Assembly (NCBI GenBank): GCA_900450595.1
Contig: UGGS01000002.1
Span: 496,001 to 560,000 of the forward strand
Direction of reading: 5' to 3'
Source of the DNA: [Flavobacterium] thermophilum
Lineage (GTDB): Bacteria; Bacillota; Bacilli; Bacillales; Anoxybacillaceae
DNA length: 64,000 nt
Shown: piece after piece, positions 46,289 through 57,758 of the stretch
How the letters are laid out: each line of letters begins with the position of its first letter
How positions within the stretch are numbered: position 1 is the stretch's first letter
The notes under the pieces: model-generated
Told to the model about the DNA's origin: nothing
The model's input: the letters and a program-made list of their open reading frames with translations, nothing else
The model's database searches: none
Translations under genes and position numbers: made by a program

Positions 46289-48877
46289 TCATGCTGACGG
46301 GCGAATGACAAGCCGGCCGTTTTCGGCATCGACCGTGACGGTGCTGTAATCTTTCACCCGCCCAGCGATCAGCTCTTTCGCAAGCGGCGTTTCGATCTGC
46401 TTTTGCATAAACCGCTTTAAGGGGCGGGCGCCGTAGACCGGATCGAAGCCCGCTTCGGCGATGTATTGCTTCGCCGCTTCGGTCAGCACGAGTTCGATAT
46501 GCCGATCGGCCAAACGGGCCGACAGCTCGCGGGCGAACTTTTCGATGATGCCTTTCACCTCATTCATCGACAATGGCTTAAATAAGACGATATCGTCGAT
46601 CCGGTTTAAAAATTCTGGGCGGAAATGGGCGCGCAGTTGGTCAAACACTTGTTTGCGCGTTTCTTCATCGATGTCGCCCTGTTTGTTTTCCAACAACAGC
46701 GGCGAGCCAATGTTCGATGTCATAATGACGACCGTGTTTTTAAAGTCGACCGTCCGCCCGTGCGAATCGGTGAGCCGTCCGTCATCGAGCAGCTGCAGCA
46801 GGATGTTGAACACGTCCGGATGAGCTTTTTCGATTTCATCGAACAACAGAACGGAATACGGCTTGCGCCGCACCGCCTCGGTCAGCTGGCCGCCTTCCTC
46901 ATAGCCGACATAGCCGGGCGGCGCCCCGATCAAACGGGAGACAGCATGTTTTTCCATGTATTCGGACATATCGAGGCGAATGAGCTGCTCCTCGCTGTCA
47001 AACAGCGCCTCGGCCAGCGCTTTGGCCAGCTCCGTTTTGCCGACGCCGGTCGGTCCAAGGAACAAAAACGAGCCGATCGGACGGTTCGGGTCTTTCATCC
47101 CGGCCCGCGCCCGCAAGATGGCGTCGGCGACGAGCTCCACCGCTTCGTCTTGGCCGATGACTCGCTTATGGAGCCATTCATGAAGCCGCAGCAGCTTTTC
47201 CCGCTCCCCTTCGACAAGGCGGGTGAGCGGAATGCCTGTCCAGCGCGACACGATTTCGGCAATCTCTTCTTCCGTCACTTCCTCGCGCAGCAATTTTCCT
47301 TCCCGTTGCTCGCTGATTTCTTGCTCGAGCTGCCTGAGCTGCTTCTCAAGCTGCGGGATCCGTCCATGACGCAGCTCGGCCGCCCTGTTTAAATCGTAGT
47401 CGTTTTCCGCGTCCTCGAGCTCACGCTTCGCCCGCTCAAGTTCCTCGCGCACGCGGCGGACACGGTCAAGCGCCTCTTTTTCTTTTTGCCATTGCGCTTT
47501 CATGGCGTTCGCCTTTTCACGCAAATCGGCAAGTTCTTTTTGCAATGCCGCCAGCCGCTCGCGGCTCGCTTCATCCGTCTCTTTGCTTAACGCCGCCTCT
47601 TCAATTTCCAGCTGCATGACGCGGCGCATCACTTCATCAAGCTCGGACGGCATTGATTCCATTTCCGTCCGGATCGTTGCGCACGCCTCATCAACGAGAT
47701 CGATCGCTTTGTCAGGCAAAAAGCGATCCGAGATGTAGCGGTCGGACAACACCGCGGCCGCGACGAGCGCCCGGTCGTGAATTTTCACGCCATGGTGCAC
47801 TTCATACCGTTCTTTCAATCCGCGCAAAATCGAAATCGTGTCCTCGACACTCGGCTCTTGGACAAGCACTTGTTGGAAGCGGCGCTCGAGCGCCGGGTCT
47901 TTTTCGATGTATTGCCGGTACTCATCAAGCGTCGTCGCCCCGATGCAGCGCAACTCGCCGCGGGCAAGCATTGGCTTTAACATATTGCCGGCGTCGATCG
48001 TCCCTTCGGCCCGGCCGGCGCCAACGATCGTGTGCAGCTCGTCGATAAACAAGATGATGCGGCCCTCGCTTTTTTTAATTTCGTTCAATACAGCCCTCAG
48101 CCGCTCTTCAAACTCACCGCGAAACTTCGCTCCGGCGACGAGCGCGCTCATGTCAAGAGCGAAAATCGTTTTGTCTTTCAACCCGTCCGGGACGTCTTTG
48201 CGCACGATGCGCTGGGCGAGCCCCTCGACAATAGCGGTCTTCCCAACGCCCGGCTCACCGATCAGCACCGGGTTGTTTTTCGTCTTCCGCGACAAAATGC
48301 GGATGACGCGGCGAATTTCGCTGTCGCGGCCGATGACCGGGTCGATTTTTCCCGCCTTCGCCTCGGCGACAAGATCGCGCCCGTATTTGGCCAACGCTTC
48401 ATAGGTTGCTTCCGGATGTGGACTCGTCACGCGTTGATTCCCCCTTACCTTTCTCACGGCTTCTACCAGTGCTTCCTCTGTCAAGCCAAACGATGCCAGT
48501 TGCCGGGCAACCGGCTCGGCGCCATGAGACAGCGCGAGCAGCACATGTTCGACCGATATGTACTCATCTTGCATTCGCTTCGCTTCGTTTTCCGCCCCCT
48601 CAAGCAGCCGCGCCAAGGCAGGCGCAACGTACATCTGTCCCTCTCCCGCTCCGTGCACTTCCGGCTTTTGGCGAAGCCGGTCTTGCAGCCAGCGGATCGC
48701 CTGAGCGCGGTCGGCGCCGCAAAGGGCAAACAGCCGCGGCGCCAAGCCATCTTCTTGCTCGAGGAGCGCCAGCAGAAGATGTTCGACATCAAGCTGTTGA
48801 TGATGCCGCTCTTTGGCGAGCGACTGCGCCGCCATAAGCGCCTCTTGCAGTTTTTCCGTCAAACGGCTTGCGTCCAT
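46289..48877 (-). CDS. clpB: ATP-dependent disaggregase ClpB
   Basis: 862 residues from the ATG of [14 protein letters not shown] after TGGAGGGG. It refolds aggregated protein with DnaK. Two N-domain repeats (about 1-145) precede NBD1 with Walker [14 protein letters not shown] and [15 protein letters not shown]. The long coiled-coil M-domain (about 400-520) is Glu/Arg-rich, and NBD2 has [19 protein letters not shown] and [15 protein letters not shown]. The M-domain separates it from ClpC/ClpE. B. subtilis 168 has no clpB, so this is a Geobacillus-side gain. It is under CtsR control by the operator just upstream. Confidence 0.96.
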   Translation of the reverse strand: MDASRLTEKLQEALMAAQSLAKERHHQQLDVEHLLLALLEQEDGLAPRLFALCGADRAQAIRWLQDRLRQKPEVHGAGEGQMYVAPALARLLEGAENEAKRMQDEYISVEHVLLALSHGAEPVARQLASFGLTEEALVEAVRKVRGNQRVTSPHPEATYEALAKYGRDLVAEAKAGKIDPVIGRDSEIRRVIRILSRKTKNNPVLIGEPGVGKTAIVEGLAQRIVRKDVPDGLKDKTIFALDMSALVAGAKFRGEFEERLRAVLNEIKKSEGRIILFIDELHTIVGAGRAEGTIDAGNMLKPMLARGELRCIGATTLDEYRQYIEKDPALERRFQQVLVQEPSVEDTISILRGLKERYEVHHGVKIHDRALVAAAVLSDRYISDRFLPDKAIDLVDEACATIRTEMESMPSELDEVMRRVMQLEIEEAALSKETDEASRERLAALQKELADLREKANAMKAQWQKEKEALDRVRRVREELERAKRELEDAENDYDLNRAAELRHGRIPQLEKQLRQLEQEISEQREGKLLREEVTEEEIAEIVSRWTGIPLTRLVEGEREKLLRLHEWLHKRVIGQDEAVELVADAILRARAGMKDPNRPIGSFLFLGPTGVGKTELAKALAEALFDSEEQLIRLDMSEYMEKHAVSRLIGAPPGYVGYEEGGQLTEAVRRKPYSVLLFDEIEKAHPDVFNILLQLLDDGRLTDSHGRTVDFKNTVVIMTSNIGSPLLLENKQGDIDEETRKQVFDQLRAHFRPEFLNRIDDIVLFKPLSMNEVKGIIEKFARELSARLADRHIELVLTEAAKQYIAEAGFDPVYGARPLKRFMQKQIETPLAKELIAGRVKDYSTVTVDAENGRLVIRPSA

Positions 48878-48890
48878 GCCGTCCCCTCCA

Positions 48891-48907
48891 TTTGACCTTC
48901 TTTGACC
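48891..48907 (-). promoter_or_regulatory. CtsR operator of clpB
   Basis: On the minus strand GGTCAAAGAAGGTCAAA is an exact match to the CtsR tandem heptamer (RGTCAAANANRGTCAAA). It lies between the -10 box and the ribosome site, so CtsR would block the promoter until heat stress. Confidence 0.93.
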
Positions 48908-48914
48908 ATAAATC

Positions 48915-48943
48915 ATTATAGCGGATCGCAAAGCGCACGGCAA
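48915..48943 (-). promoter_or_regulatory. clpB promoter
   Basis: TTGCCG (48943-48938) and TATAAT (48920-48915) are 17 bases apart on the minus strand, immediately upstream of the CtsR site. Confidence 0.8.
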
Positions 48944-48949
48944 ATGAAA

Positions 48950-48976
48950 AGCCACTCCATGCTTGGAATGGCTTTT
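48950..48976 (-). terminator. yjzC terminator
   Basis: On the minus strand AAAAGCCATTCC pairs with GGAGTGGCTTTT (one G-T pair) just past the yjzC stop and before the clpB promoter. Confidence 0.7.
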
Positions 48977-48984
48977 GTTCTGCT

Positions 48985-49164
48985 TCACGGTTTGCGCAAA
49001 TACGTCCAATGCCGGTTATGGTTCGACGTTTCTGGAAACGTATCGCCGGCTTTCAGTTTCAGCTTTTTCGGGTGCTTTACATTGTCTCCCGTTTCGCCGA
49101 TTTCAATATACACGCCGTTGTTCGGCGCTTTATCGCCTGGTTTGAAATGGCGCGGTTGGCCCAT
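48985..49164 (-). CDS. yjzC: YjzC-family small protein
   Basis: 59 residues from the ATG of [27 protein letters not shown], 8 bases after AAGGGGG; the ATG three codons earlier is too close to it. The family motif is GDKAPNNG...EIGETG and the end [12 protein letters not shown]. Highly conserved in Bacillaceae, function unknown. In B. subtilis yjzC also follows argF. Confidence 0.82.
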   Translation of the reverse strand: MGQPRHFKPGDKAPNNGVYIEIGETGDNVKHPKKLKLKAGDTFPETSNHNRHWTYLRKP

Positions 49165-49318
49165 TTGTTTCATCCCCCTTGCTTCGATTGCATTTGTTAG
49201 CATTCCCGGTTTCGCCGCTGTTCATAAGAAGGGAAATGATGGGGCCGCCGCACACGGAGCGTCAAGCCTTCACAATAAAAACGTTTTTTCTCATGAAAAT
49301 CCTTTTCCTTGCAAAGAA

Positions 49319-49352
49319 CAAAAAAGGAACTCCCGAAACGGGAATTCCTTTC
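49319..49352 (-). terminator. argF terminator
   Basis: On the minus strand GGAATTCCCG and CGGGAGTTCC pair (one mismatch) and are followed by six T. It closes the argCJBD-carAB-argF run. Confidence 0.88.
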
Positions 49353-49354
49353 TC

Positions 49355-50293
49355 CTATAGGATCGACACTAAAATCGCTTTTTGGGCATGAAGCCGGTTG
49401 CCGGCCTGCTCAAAGACGACCGAGTTCGGACCGTCCATGACGCCGGCCGTCACTTCTTCGCCGCGGTGGGCCGGCAGACAATGCAAAAAGAGATAATCCG
49501 GTTTTGCCGCTTTGACGAGCTCTTCGTTGACTTGATACGGCTGAAACACTTGCAGCCGCTCAGCACTTTCGCTTTCTTGGCCCATGCTCGTCCAGACATC
49601 CGTATAAATCGCATCCGCCCCCGCCACCGCCACAAGCGGGTCGTGCGTCACCGTGACGGCGGCGCCTGTCTGTTCACCGATCCGGCACGCCGCCTCGACA
49701 TATTCTTTCTTTGGCTCATAGCCCGGCGGACAGGCGATGGCGACATCCATGCCGACTTTCGCCGCGGCCACAAGCAAGGCGTTGGCGACGTTGTTGCCGT
49801 CGCCGACATAGGCGAGCTTGACGCCTTGGAACGTTTTCTTCACTTCATAAATCGTCAGCAAATCCGCCAACGCCTGGCACGGATGATCGTCGTCCGTCAG
49901 GCCGTTGATGACCGGAACGGACGCATATTCGGCCAACTCCTCGACTTTTTGATGGGCAAATGTGCGAATCATCATGACATCGACGTATTGCGACAAGACG
50001 CGGGCCGTATCGGCGATCGTTTCGCCGCGGCCAAGCTGCAAATCGTTTCCGTTTAAATACATCGCCTGGCCGCCAAGCTGAATCATGCCGACTTCAAACG
50101 ACACGCGCGTGCGCGTTGACGGCTTTTCAAAAATCATCGCCATTGTTTTCCCGGAAAGCGGCGTATACGATACACCGGCTTTTTGTTTCGCTTTTAAATC
50201 AGTTGCTAACGCCAGCAAGTCCAAAATTTCTTCTGTCGAGAAATCAAGAAGCGTTAAAAAATCTCTCCCTTTTAATGAGATCACTGCATTCAT
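49355..50293 (-). CDS. argF: Ornithine carbamoyltransferase
   Basis: 312 residues. It makes citrulline from ornithine and carbamoyl phosphate. Carbamoyl-phosphate loop [15 protein letters not shown], ornithine-side motif [17 protein letters not shown], and the [16 protein letters not shown] segment. The ATG overlaps the carB stop by 4 bases, so product of CarAB and user are made together. Last gene of the operon. Confidence 0.96.
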   Translation of the reverse strand: MNAVISLKGRDFLTLLDFSTEEILDLLALATDLKAKQKAGVSYTPLSGKTMAMIFEKPSTRTRVSFEVGMIQLGGQAMYLNGNDLQLGRGETIADTARVLSQYVDVMMIRTFAHQKVEELAEYASVPVINGLTDDDHPCQALADLLTIYEVKKTFQGVKLAYVGDGNNVANALLVAAAKVGMDVAIACPPGYEPKKEYVEAACRIGEQTGAAVTVTHDPLVAVAGADAIYTDVWTSMGQESESAERLQVFQPYQVNEELVKAAKPDYLFLHCLPAHRGEEVTAGVMDGPNSVVFEQAGNRLHAQKAILVSIL

Positions 50294-53200
50294 GCGATCA
50301 CCGCCTGTTCTGCCTGTTTTTTCTTTTCCAACCAGCCATGGATCGGCTGCACATCAAGATGATCGACATCGAGCGCCTGCAAGAAGAGCTTCAATGTCTC
50401 ACGTTCCGTGAAGACGAGCAATTGTCGGGACAACGCAGTCATTCGTTTGTTCGCTTCGCCTTCCTCTTTGCCCAAGTCGATCACCGCGAGCGCCGTGTCG
50501 CGCTTCACCCAATCGGCAAACGGGACATCTGACACGATCACAAGCTGTTTCGCTTCGATTTCCGCGACCAGCGTCTCATCGATGCCGCCAATCACATACA
50601 TTTCATTGGCGTTTGCTTTCTTTCGCAAGTACGCGTAAAACGCTTTGTACGCCGCTTCTTCCTTCGTCGCAGCGATGCTGATGCCTTCGCCGGTCGATTT
50701 CATCTCTGGCCCAACCACCGGGTCAACCCCCGGCAGCTTATGGGTCGAAAAGACCGGATACTTTAACACGGCGTACGGCATGACCGCCAAGCCGCGCGCT
50801 TTTTCGTCCACGATGTCGACAAGCGATTTCCCAAGCAATAATTTTGTCGCAATTTGCGCCAGCGGCACGCCGGTCGTTTTGCTGACGATCGGCACCGTCC
50901 GGCTCGCGCGCGGGTTCACTTCCAGGACATATACATTGCCGTCCGCAATGACATATTGAATGTTCATAATTCCTTTAAAGCCGAGTTTTTTCGCAATCCG
51001 GCCCGCATAGTCGATGATTTTCGCTTTTTCTTCACCTGTGAGCGTCTGCGCCGGCAGCCAAGCATAGCTGTCACCGGAGTGGACGCCGGCTTTTTCGACG
51101 TGTTCAATGATGACCGGCAACACGATGTCTGTTCCATCCGTCACGATGTCCGCTTCTGCCTCTTTCCCGTCCAAATACGCATCAATCAAAATCGGATAGG
51201 TCAACTCGCCTTGCTCGATCAAAGCAGCGAGCTGCGCCTCGCTATGGACGATAAACATGCCGCGGCCCCCGATGACATACGACGGACGAAGCAGCACCGG
51301 GCAGCCGATCTCAGCCGCTTTGGCGGCGAGCTCCTCGGCATTGTTCGCCACCAAGCCCGGTACGTGCGGGATGTCAAGCTCCTCAAGCAACTGGTAAAAA
51401 CGATCGCGGTCCTCGAGCTGGTCAATCATATCGTACGTGACGCCAAGCAGCGGCACACCTGCTTCTTCGAGTCCTTTGACCAAATTGATCGCCGTCTGAC
51501 CGCCAAATTGAACGATGACATGCTTGATTTGTTCCGCTTCGATAACATCGAGGACGCTCTCAAGCGTCAGCGGTTCAAAGTACAGACGGTCGGCGACGGC
51601 AAAGTCGGTGCTCACCGTTTCCGGATTGTTGTTGATCATCACCGTTTCATAGCCCTCTTTTTGCAAGGCGAACACGCTATGAACGGAGCTGTAGTCAAAC
51701 TCAATGCCTTGGCCGATGCGGATCGGTCCAGCTCCAATGATCAGCACTTTCTCTTTGCCGCTCGGTTGTTTTCGCTCGTCTTCGCCGAAATAAGTCGAGT
51801 AGTAATAATCCGTTTCTGAATGAAATTCGGCCGCGCACGTGTCGACCATTTTGTATGACGGCACGATGCCAAGTTCCTTCCGCTTGTTGCGCACGTCAAG
51901 CTCCGTCACGCCCCACGTTTCAGCTAAAAAGGCGTCGCTACATCCTTTTTCTTTCAAGAAACGGAACGTTTGCTCCTCAATCGTGTCCAACGTTGCAGCC
52001 GCTGCCCGTTTTTCAAGGGCGACAAGCCGCTCGAACGAGCAAAGGAAAAAGCGGTCGATTTTCGTCCATTTGTGAATGGCTTCAACCGCCACCCCGCGGC
52101 GGAGCAGTTCCAAAATCGCGAAAAAGCGGCGGTCGTCTTTGTCGACAAGCAGCTGTTTCAGCTCATCATTCGTTTTCACCGAAAGCTCCGGCAACAACAG
52201 TCCGTTGTTTTTGCCTTCGAGCGACTGCACCGCTTTTTGAAACGCCCGCTCCATGTTACGGTCGATCGCCATCACTTCCCCGGTCGCCTTCATTTGCGTG
52301 CCGAGCTTCCGATCCGCGTGCGGAAACTTGTCAAACGGCAAGCGCGGAAACTTGACGACGACATAGTCCAAGGCCGGTTCAAAGCTGGCGTACGTCGTTT
52401 TCGTCACCGGATTGACGAGTTCCGCGAGCGTATAGCCGACCGCCAGCTTCGCCGCAATGCGGGCGATCGGGTAGCCGGTCGCTTTCGAGGCGAGCGCTGA
52501 CGAGCGGCTGACGCGCGGGTTGACTTCGATTAAGTAATATTGTTTGCTGTTCGGGTCAAGGGCGAACTGAATGTTGCAGCCGCCGATGATCCCTAATGCG
52601 GAAATGATCTTCACCGCCGACGAACGGAGCATTTGGTACTCCTCATCGGTCAACGTCTGCGACGGTGCGACGACGATCGAATCGCCCGTGTGGATGCCGA
52701 CTGGATCGACGTTTTCCATATTGCAAACCGTGATGCACGTATTCGATTGGTCGCGCATCACTTCATATTCAATTTCCTTAAATCCGGCGACGCTCCGTTC
52801 GATCAAACATTGATGAATCGGGCTTTCGTTCAATCCTTTTTCTACGAGCGCGAGAAACTGCTCCATGTTTTCGGCAATGCCGCCGCCCGTCCCGCCGAGC
52901 GTATACGCAGGACGAATAATGATCGGAAAACCGATTTGTTCGGCGAACGCGACCGCTTCCTCGACGCTTGTAACAATTTCGCTTTCCGGCACCGGTTCGC
53001 CAAGCTCGTGCATTAACGCGCGGAACGCTTCGCGGTCTTCCCCGCGCTTGATCGCTTCAATCGGTGTTCCGAGCAGTCTCACCCCATACTTTTCAAGCAC
53101 GCCGGCTTCATGCAGCTGAAACGCCAAATTGAGCCCTGTCTGGCCGCCGAACGTGGCGAGCAGCCCGTCCGGGCGTTCTTTGGCAATAATCGCTTCGACC

Positions 53201-53418
53201 GCATCGACGGTGAGCGGTTCAAAATACACGGCATCGGCATGAACTTCATCGGTCATGATCGTCGCCGGATTGTTGTTCACTAAAATGACGCGATATCCTT
53301 CTTCCTTTAAGGCGATGCACGCTTGTGTGCCGGAATAATCAAACTCGGCGGCCTGGCCGATGACGATCGGCCCCGACCCGATCAGGAGAATCGACTGAAG
53401 CGAAGAATCTTTAGGCAT
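50290..53418 (-). CDS. carB: Carbamoyl-phosphate synthase large subunit (arginine-specific)
   Basis: 1042 residues from the ATG of [22 protein letters not shown], which overlaps the carA stop; a longer reading is an extension through carA. Two ATP-grasp halves: the first with [17 protein letters not shown] and [14 protein letters not shown], the second with [20 protein letters not shown] and [14 protein letters not shown]. The C-terminal methylglyoxal-like domain is short ([22 protein letters not shown]). Placement in the arg operon marks it as the arginine-pathway copy, distinct from the pyrimidine one. Confidence 0.96.
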   Translation of the reverse strand: MPKDSSLQSILLIGSGPIVIGQAAEFDYSGTQACIALKEEGYRVILVNNNPATIMTDEVHADAVYFEPLTVDAVEAIIAKERPDGLLATFGGQTGLNLAFQLHEAGVLEKYGVRLLGTPIEAIKRGEDREAFRALMHELGEPVPESEIVTSVEEAVAFAEQIGFPIIIRPAYTLGGTGGGIAENMEQFLALVEKGLNESPIHQCLIERSVAGFKEIEYEVMRDQSNTCITVCNMENVDPVGIHTGDSIVVAPSQTLTDEEYQMLRSSAVKIISALGIIGGCNIQFALDPNSKQYYLIEVNPRVSRSSALASKATGYPIARIAAKLAVGYTLAELVNPVTKTTYASFEPALDYVVVKFPRLPFDKFPHADRKLGTQMKATGEVMAIDRNMERAFQKAVQSLEGKNNGLLLPELSVKTNDELKQLLVDKDDRRFFAILELLRRGVAVEAIHKWTKIDRFFLCSFERLVALEKRAAAATLDTIEEQTFRFLKEKGCSDAFLAETWGVTELDVRNKRKELGIVPSYKMVDTCAAEFHSETDYYYSTYFGEDERKQPSGKEKVLIIGAGPIRIGQGIEFDYSSVHSVFALQKEGYETVMINNNPETVSTDFAVADRLYFEPLTLESVLDVIEAEQIKHVIVQFGGQTAINLVKGLEEAGVPLLGVTYDMIDQLEDRDRFYQLLEELDIPHVPGLVANNAEELAAKAAEIGCPVLLRPSYVIGGRGMFIVHSEAQLAALIEQGELTYPILIDAYLDGKEAEADIVTDGTDIVLPVIIEHVEKAGVHSGDSYAWLPAQTLTGEEKAKIIDYAGRIAKKLGFKGIMNIQYVIADGNVYVLEVNPRASRTVPIVSKTTGVPLAQIATKLLLGKSLVDIVDEKARGLAVMPYAVLKYPVFSTHKLPGVDPVVGPEMKSTGEGISIAATKEEAAYKAFYAYLRKKANANEMYVIGGIDETLVAEIEAKQLVIVSDVPFADWVKRDTALAVIDLGKEEGEANKRMTALSRQLLVFTERETLKLFLQALDVDHLDVQPIHGWLEKKKQAEQAVIA

Positions 53419-54475
53419 ACACGTTCTCTCCCTTGAACACGGTTTGCAAAAATTCGTCGAAAATATAGCCGGTATCGTGCGGCCCCGGATGCGCCTCCGG
53501 ATGGTATTGCACGGACAAAATCGGTTTATGGCGATGGACGATGCCCTCGACCGAACCGTCGTTGACGTTGATGAAACGAATGTCAAACGGTTTGCCCACC
53601 AAACTGCCTTCTTTGACGACATAACTATGGTTTTGTGATGTCATCATCACGTTTTGCTTCCCGGCGTCCCACACCGGTTGATTGGCGCCGCGATGCCCGA
53701 AGCGGAGTTTTTCCGTATCCGCCCCGTACGCCAAGGCAACGAGCTGATGGCCAAGGCAAATCGCAAGCGTCGGATACCGGTCGATCAGCTGACGGATAGC
53801 GGGAAGCTGATGGCGTAACTGTTTCGGATCGCCTGGGCCGTTCGAGAGGACAAGCCCGTCCGGTTTCAGCGCGTCAATCGCTTCCGGCGTCGTATCATGC
53901 GGCACAACCGTCACCCGGCAGCCGCGCGCAAGAAGCGACTGCAAAATCGATTTTTTATAGCCGAAATCGACGAGCACCAAATGCGGGCCGCCTTCGCCGT
54001 ATGTTTCGATCGTTTTCGTTGACACCGCGCGCACTGGAAACGCCGCTTCCTCATCAGCAACTGCTGGAATCGGCGACAAACTTAATTCCGCCATCATCGT
54101 CCCAGCGGTGCGGATTTCTTTCACAAGGGCGCGCGTGTCCACATGCGTGAGAAGCGGAATGTTCCAATGCTGCAAGTATTCTGCCAAGCTGTATTTCGCC
54201 CCGTAATGAAATCCTGTGCCGCTCGCTTCGTAGACGACGACCGCTTCGACGTGCGGCCGCTTGCTTTCAAAATCGTCTTCATTAATGCCATAATTGCCGA
54301 TCAGCGGGTACGTAAAAACGATGATTTGGTTTTTATACGACGGGTCGGTCAACACTTCTTGATAACCGGTCATGCCGGTGAAAAAAACGATCTCCCCGCT
54401 CACCTTTTCTTCAAGCGGAGCGGCGAGCTCGCCGCTGAACGTTTTTCCGCTCGCCACATGCAAATACGCTTTCAT
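53411..54475 (-). CDS. carA: Carbamoyl-phosphate synthase small subunit (arginine-specific)
   Basis: 354 residues from the ATG of MKAYLHVASGK after GAGGTGG. N-terminal domain with FTGMTGYQEVLTDPSYKNQI; C-terminal glutamine amidotransferase with nucleophile Cys in LAICLGHQLVALAYG and His/Glu in VQYHPEAHPGPHDTGYIF. It supplies ammonia to CarB; its stop overlaps the carB start by 8 bases. Two ARG-box-like sequences precede it, suggesting an internal operator. Confidence 0.96.
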   Translation of the reverse strand: MKAYLHVASGKTFSGELAAPLEEKVSGEIVFFTGMTGYQEVLTDPSYKNQIIVFTYPLIGNYGINEDDFESKRPHVEAVVVYEASGTGFHYGAKYSLAEYLQHWNIPLLTHVDTRALVKEIRTAGTMMAELSLSPIPAVADEEAAFPVRAVSTKTIETYGEGGPHLVLVDFGYKKSILQSLLARGCRVTVVPHDTTPEAIDALKPDGLVLSNGPGDPKQLRHQLPAIRQLIDRYPTLAICLGHQLVALAYGADTEKLRFGHRGANQPVWDAGKQNVMMTSQNHSYVVKEGSLVGKPFDIRFINVNDGSVEGIVHRHKPILSVQYHPEAHPGPHDTGYIFDEFLQTVFKGENVYA

Positions 54476-54510
54476 TGGCGCCACCTCATCGTTTGAGTTT
54501 TTATAACCGT

Positions 54511-54547
54511 TCAAGAATTTTTATGCATGAACAGGAATAAAAATTAA
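54511..54547. promoter_or_regulatory. Candidate ARG boxes upstream of carA
   Basis: Two imperfect AT-rich palindromes, on the minus strand TGCATAAAAATTCTTGA and TTAATTTTTATTCCTG, resemble ArgR/AhrC boxes of the TGAATWWWWATTCA type. They lie in the 88-base argD-carA gap. The call is by eye. Confidence 0.55.
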
Positions 54548-54563
54548 GCCGTCGGCCGTCCGT

Positions 54564-55724
54564 TTACAAGACGGCTGAGGCGTTGGCGTTGTTCAACACG
54601 TTTATCAAAATGTCCACCGCTTCATCGATTTCCGCTTTCGTCACGACAAGCGGCGGCAACAGGCGGATCACCTTCGGCCCTGCCGAGAGGACAAGCAAGC
54701 CGTTTTCATGAATCAATGGCAACAGCGGTGCGACGTCCGTTTGGCACTCGACCCCGACAAGCAGCCCGAGCCCGCGCACGTCCTTGACGATGTCAAGCGA
54801 AGCGAGCGCGTCATGGAGGCGTGCAAGCAAATAGCGGCCTTTCTCCTGCACTTCTTGCAAAAATACCGGATCGAACACAACTTCTAACGTCGCCTTGGCA
54901 GCGGCCATCGCGATCGGGTTGCCGCCAAACGTCGACCCGTGCACGCCAGGCCCAAACGACTCTTTCAAAAACGCTTTGCCGATCATCGCCCCAACCGGAA
55001 TGCCGCTTCCAAGTCCTTTCGCCACGGTGATGATGTCGGGCTCCACGCCGAAATGCTGGTACGCAAACGGCTTCCCGGTCCGGCCGATGCCGGTTTGCAC
55101 TTCGTCGATGATCAAAAGCGCCCCGTACTGTTGACACAGCTCCGACGCTATTTGCAAAAACGCCGGATCCACCGGGCGGACGCCGCCTTCCCCTTGGACG
55201 ACCTCAAGCATCACCGCGGCCACTTCTTCGTTCATTGCCTGCTTGAGAGCGTCGACATCATTCAGCGGCAAGTGAATGAATTCCGGAAGCAGCGGACCAA
55301 AACCGCTATGCACTTTCTCCTGCCCGGTCGCGGCCATGGTCGCGAACGTCCGGCCGTGAAACGATTGGGAAAACGTGATCACTTTGTGTCGTCCGGTATG
55401 TTTGCGCGCCAGCTTCAGCGCCGCTTCGTTCGCCTCGGCTCCGCTATTGCAGAAAAAGACGCAGTCGCCGGCGCTGTGGGCGACAAGCAAGGACGCGACC
55501 TCTTCTTGAATGGGAATCGTAAACAAGTTCGATACGTGCCAATATTGATTCAGCTGCTTTTCAATCGCCTTTTGGACGTGCGGATGGCGATGGCCGAGAT
55601 TGCAGACGGCAATGCCGGAGACAAAGTCGAGATATTGTTTTCCGTTTACATCGGTCACAACCGTCCCTTCCGCGGCTTGGACGGCGATCTTCCAACGGTT
55701 GTATGTCGGAAACAGCGCGCTCAT
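54564..55724 (-). CDS. argD: Acetylornithine aminotransferase
   Basis: 386 residues from the ATG of [11 protein letters not shown] after GGGGGT. PLP fold type [21 protein letters not shown] binds phosphate, [16 protein letters not shown] carries the Asp, and the PLP lysine lies in [18 protein letters not shown]. It converts N-acetylglutamate semialdehyde to acetylornithine with glutamate. The start overlaps the argB stop by 4 bases. Confidence 0.96.
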   Translation of the reverse strand: MSALFPTYNRWKIAVQAAEGTVVTDVNGKQYLDFVSGIAVCNLGHRHPHVQKAIEKQLNQYWHVSNLFTIPIQEEVASLLVAHSAGDCVFFCNSGAEANEAALKLARKHTGRHKVITFSQSFHGRTFATMAATGQEKVHSGFGPLLPEFIHLPLNDVDALKQAMNEEVAAVMLEVVQGEGGVRPVDPAFLQIASELCQQYGALLIIDEVQTGIGRTGKPFAYQHFGVEPDIITVAKGLGSGIPVGAMIGKAFLKESFGPGVHGSTFGGNPIAMAAAKATLEVVFDPVFLQEVQEKGRYLLARLHDALASLDIVKDVRGLGLLVGVECQTDVAPLLPLIHENGLLVLSAGPKVIRLLPPLVVTKAEIDEAVDILINVLNNANASAVL

Positions 55725-56497
55725 AAATATACCCCCACTTCTTTGCGAATCGTTGTGCCGTGCCATGTTCCGTTCTGGTAAAACGTCGCTTTGCCGCTGA
55801 CGATCATCACCTCGGGCAGCGCATCGGACAGGGCGGAGAGCGCCGCTTTCACTTTCGGAATCATCCCGCCCGTGATGACGCCGTCTTCGATCAGTCGTTC
55901 AATCGTTTCCGCCGTCGCCTCGGCCACGAGCGCGCCGTCTCGCAAAATGCCGGGCACGTTCGTCACAAACGCGAGCTGGCTGGCGCCAATGGCGGCCGCG
56001 ACCGCCCCAGCCGCTGTGTCGGCGTTAATGTTGTATGTTTGCCCGTTTTGGTCGATGCCAAGCGGCGAAACGACCGGAATGTAGCCCGCCTCAAGCAGCG
56101 TGCGCAAAAGACGGGAGCGAACCGTTTTCACACGGCCGACATAGCCAAGTTTAGCAAAGTCAATCGGTTCAGCTTCGAGCAGCCCCCCGTCCACGCCGGA
56201 AACGCCGACCGCCGGCAAGCCGTTCTGCCTGAGCATCGCCACAAGCTGTTTGTTCACTTTGCCGGAGAGCACCATTTCCACAACGGCCAGCACCTCTTTC
56301 GTCGTTTTCCGCAAGCCGTTGACAAACTCGCTCGGCACCGCCAGTTTTTTCAACATTTGCCCGATTTCCGGCCCGCCGCCGTGGACGATGACGACATCCA
56401 TCCCTTGTTCCCGCATCATGTTCACGCTGGCAAAAAAGGCGGGAGACAGCTCATCGAGCACGCTGCCGCCGCATTTGATGACGACCGTTTTCCCCAT
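55721..56497 (-). CDS. argB: Acetylglutamate kinase
   Basis: 258 residues, amino-acid kinase fold. [12 protein letters not shown] at the start, [18 protein letters not shown] for substrate, [29 protein letters not shown], and a late Lys in [14 protein letters not shown]. No N-terminal arginine-sensing helix is present, so it is the arginine-insensitive form typical of organisms with ArgJ. It lies 12 bases after argJ. Confidence 0.96.
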   Translation of the reverse strand: MGKTVVIKCGGSVLDELSPAFFASVNMMREQGMDVVIVHGGGPEIGQMLKKLAVPSEFVNGLRKTTKEVLAVVEMVLSGKVNKQLVAMLRQNGLPAVGVSGVDGGLLEAEPIDFAKLGYVGRVKTVRSRLLRTLLEAGYIPVVSPLGIDQNGQTYNINADTAAGAVAAAIGASQLAFVTNVPGILRDGALVAEATAETIERLIEDGVITGGMIPKVKAALSALSDALPEVMIVSGKATFYQNGTWHGTTIRKEVGVYL

Positions 56498-56509
56498 CGT
56501 TCTCTCTCC

Positions 56510-57742
56510 TTACGTCCGATAGCTGGCGTTGATTTTCACATAATCGTACGTCAAGTCGCAGCCCCACGCGACGCCGAAGCCATCGCCTATATGCAAATCG
56601 ACCTCAATGACGACCGTCTCTTGTTGCAAATACGCCGTCGCTTCTTCTTCCGAGAACGGCTGCGGCTCGCTTCCTTTCAGCATCACCATCGGCCCGATCG
56701 CGACATCAACATTGTCCGGATCAACGTCAGCGTCCGCATAGCCGATCGCGCCGATGATCCGCCCCCAGTTGGCATCCGCGCCGTAAACGGCCGTTTTCAC
56801 TAAGTTGGAGCCAACGATTTGCTTCGCGACTTTTTTCGCCTCATCGTCCGTTTTCGCACCGCGCACGCGCACTTCAATGAGCTTCGTCGCCCCCTCGCCG
56901 TCTTTGGCGATTTGCTTCGCCAAATCTTCGCACGTTTTCCGCAGCGCCTCGTAAAAGTGTTCCCAGTCCGGATGATTCGGCGTCAACTCATCATTTCCAG
57001 CAAGACCGCTTGCCATCACAACGACCATATCATTTGTCGACGTATCGCCGTCGACCGTAATTTGGTTAAACGAAACGTCCGTAATCGACCGCAGCGCCGC
57101 GTGCAGCACCGGCGACGAAACATTGGCATCCGTCGTGATGAATGCGAGCATCGTCGCCATGTTCGGATGGATCATCCCCGATCCTTTCGCCGCCCCGCCG
57201 ACGGTGACCGTTTTCCCATCGACGGTCGTTTGGTAACAGGCGCGCTTCATCACCGTATCCGTCGTTAAAATCGCCGTTTGAAACGCCTCAGCATCCGCCA
57301 TCGTCGCCCCTGGAACAAGCTTTTCGATGCCCGCGCGAATTTTTTCCATCGGCAAATATTCCCCGATCACGCCCGTTGAAGCGACGGCCACACGATGCGG
57401 CGCCAGGCCAAACTGTTTCGCGCACAGCTCGCGCATTTCATAGGCGTCCTTGAGCCCCTGCTCGCCGGTGCAGGCGTTCGCGCAGGCGCTGTTGACGATG
57501 ACCGCCTGCAATTTTTGTTCTACAGCGAGGCTCGCCTGCGTCACTTTGAGCGGCGCCGCCTGGAAATGGTTTTGCGTATACACCGCCGCCGCCGAAGCGG
57601 GCACGTCGCATAGAATAACCCCTAAATCGTTTTTCGAATAGCGCAGCCCGGCATTCACCCCGGCCGCTTGAAATCCTTTCGGCGTGACGACTGTTCCATC
57701 GGCGACCGCCGTCACTTGCCCCGTTTGTTTTGTGATCGTCAT
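56510..57742 (-). CDS. argJ: Bifunctional ornithine acetyltransferase / N-acetylglutamate synthase
   Basis: 410 residues from the ATG of MTITKQTGQVTAV. It makes N-acetylglutamate and recycles acetyl groups. The autocleavage and nucleophile Thr lies in GSGMIHPNMATMLAFITTDA, splitting alpha and beta chains. Oxyanion Thr-Gly pair in VASTGVIGEYLPM. C-terminal INASYRT is typical. The thermophilic Geobacillus enzyme is known to be bifunctional; specificity here is inferred from family and from the absence of argA/argE nearby. Confidence 0.95.
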   Translation of the reverse strand: MTITKQTGQVTAVADGTVVTPKGFQAAGVNAGLRYSKNDLGVILCDVPASAAAVYTQNHFQAAPLKVTQASLAVEQKLQAVIVNSACANACTGEQGLKDAYEMRELCAKQFGLAPHRVAVASTGVIGEYLPMEKIRAGIEKLVPGATMADAEAFQTAILTTDTVMKRACYQTTVDGKTVTVGGAAKGSGMIHPNMATMLAFITTDANVSSPVLHAALRSITDVSFNQITVDGDTSTNDMVVVMASGLAGNDELTPNHPDWEHFYEALRKTCEDLAKQIAKDGEGATKLIEVRVRGAKTDDEAKKVAKQIVGSNLVKTAVYGADANWGRIIGAIGYADADVDPDNVDVAIGPMVMLKGSEPQPFSEEEATAYLQQETVVIEVDLHIGDGFGVAWGCDLTYDYVKINASYRT

Positions 57743-57758
57743 CGTTTTTCCCCTTCCC

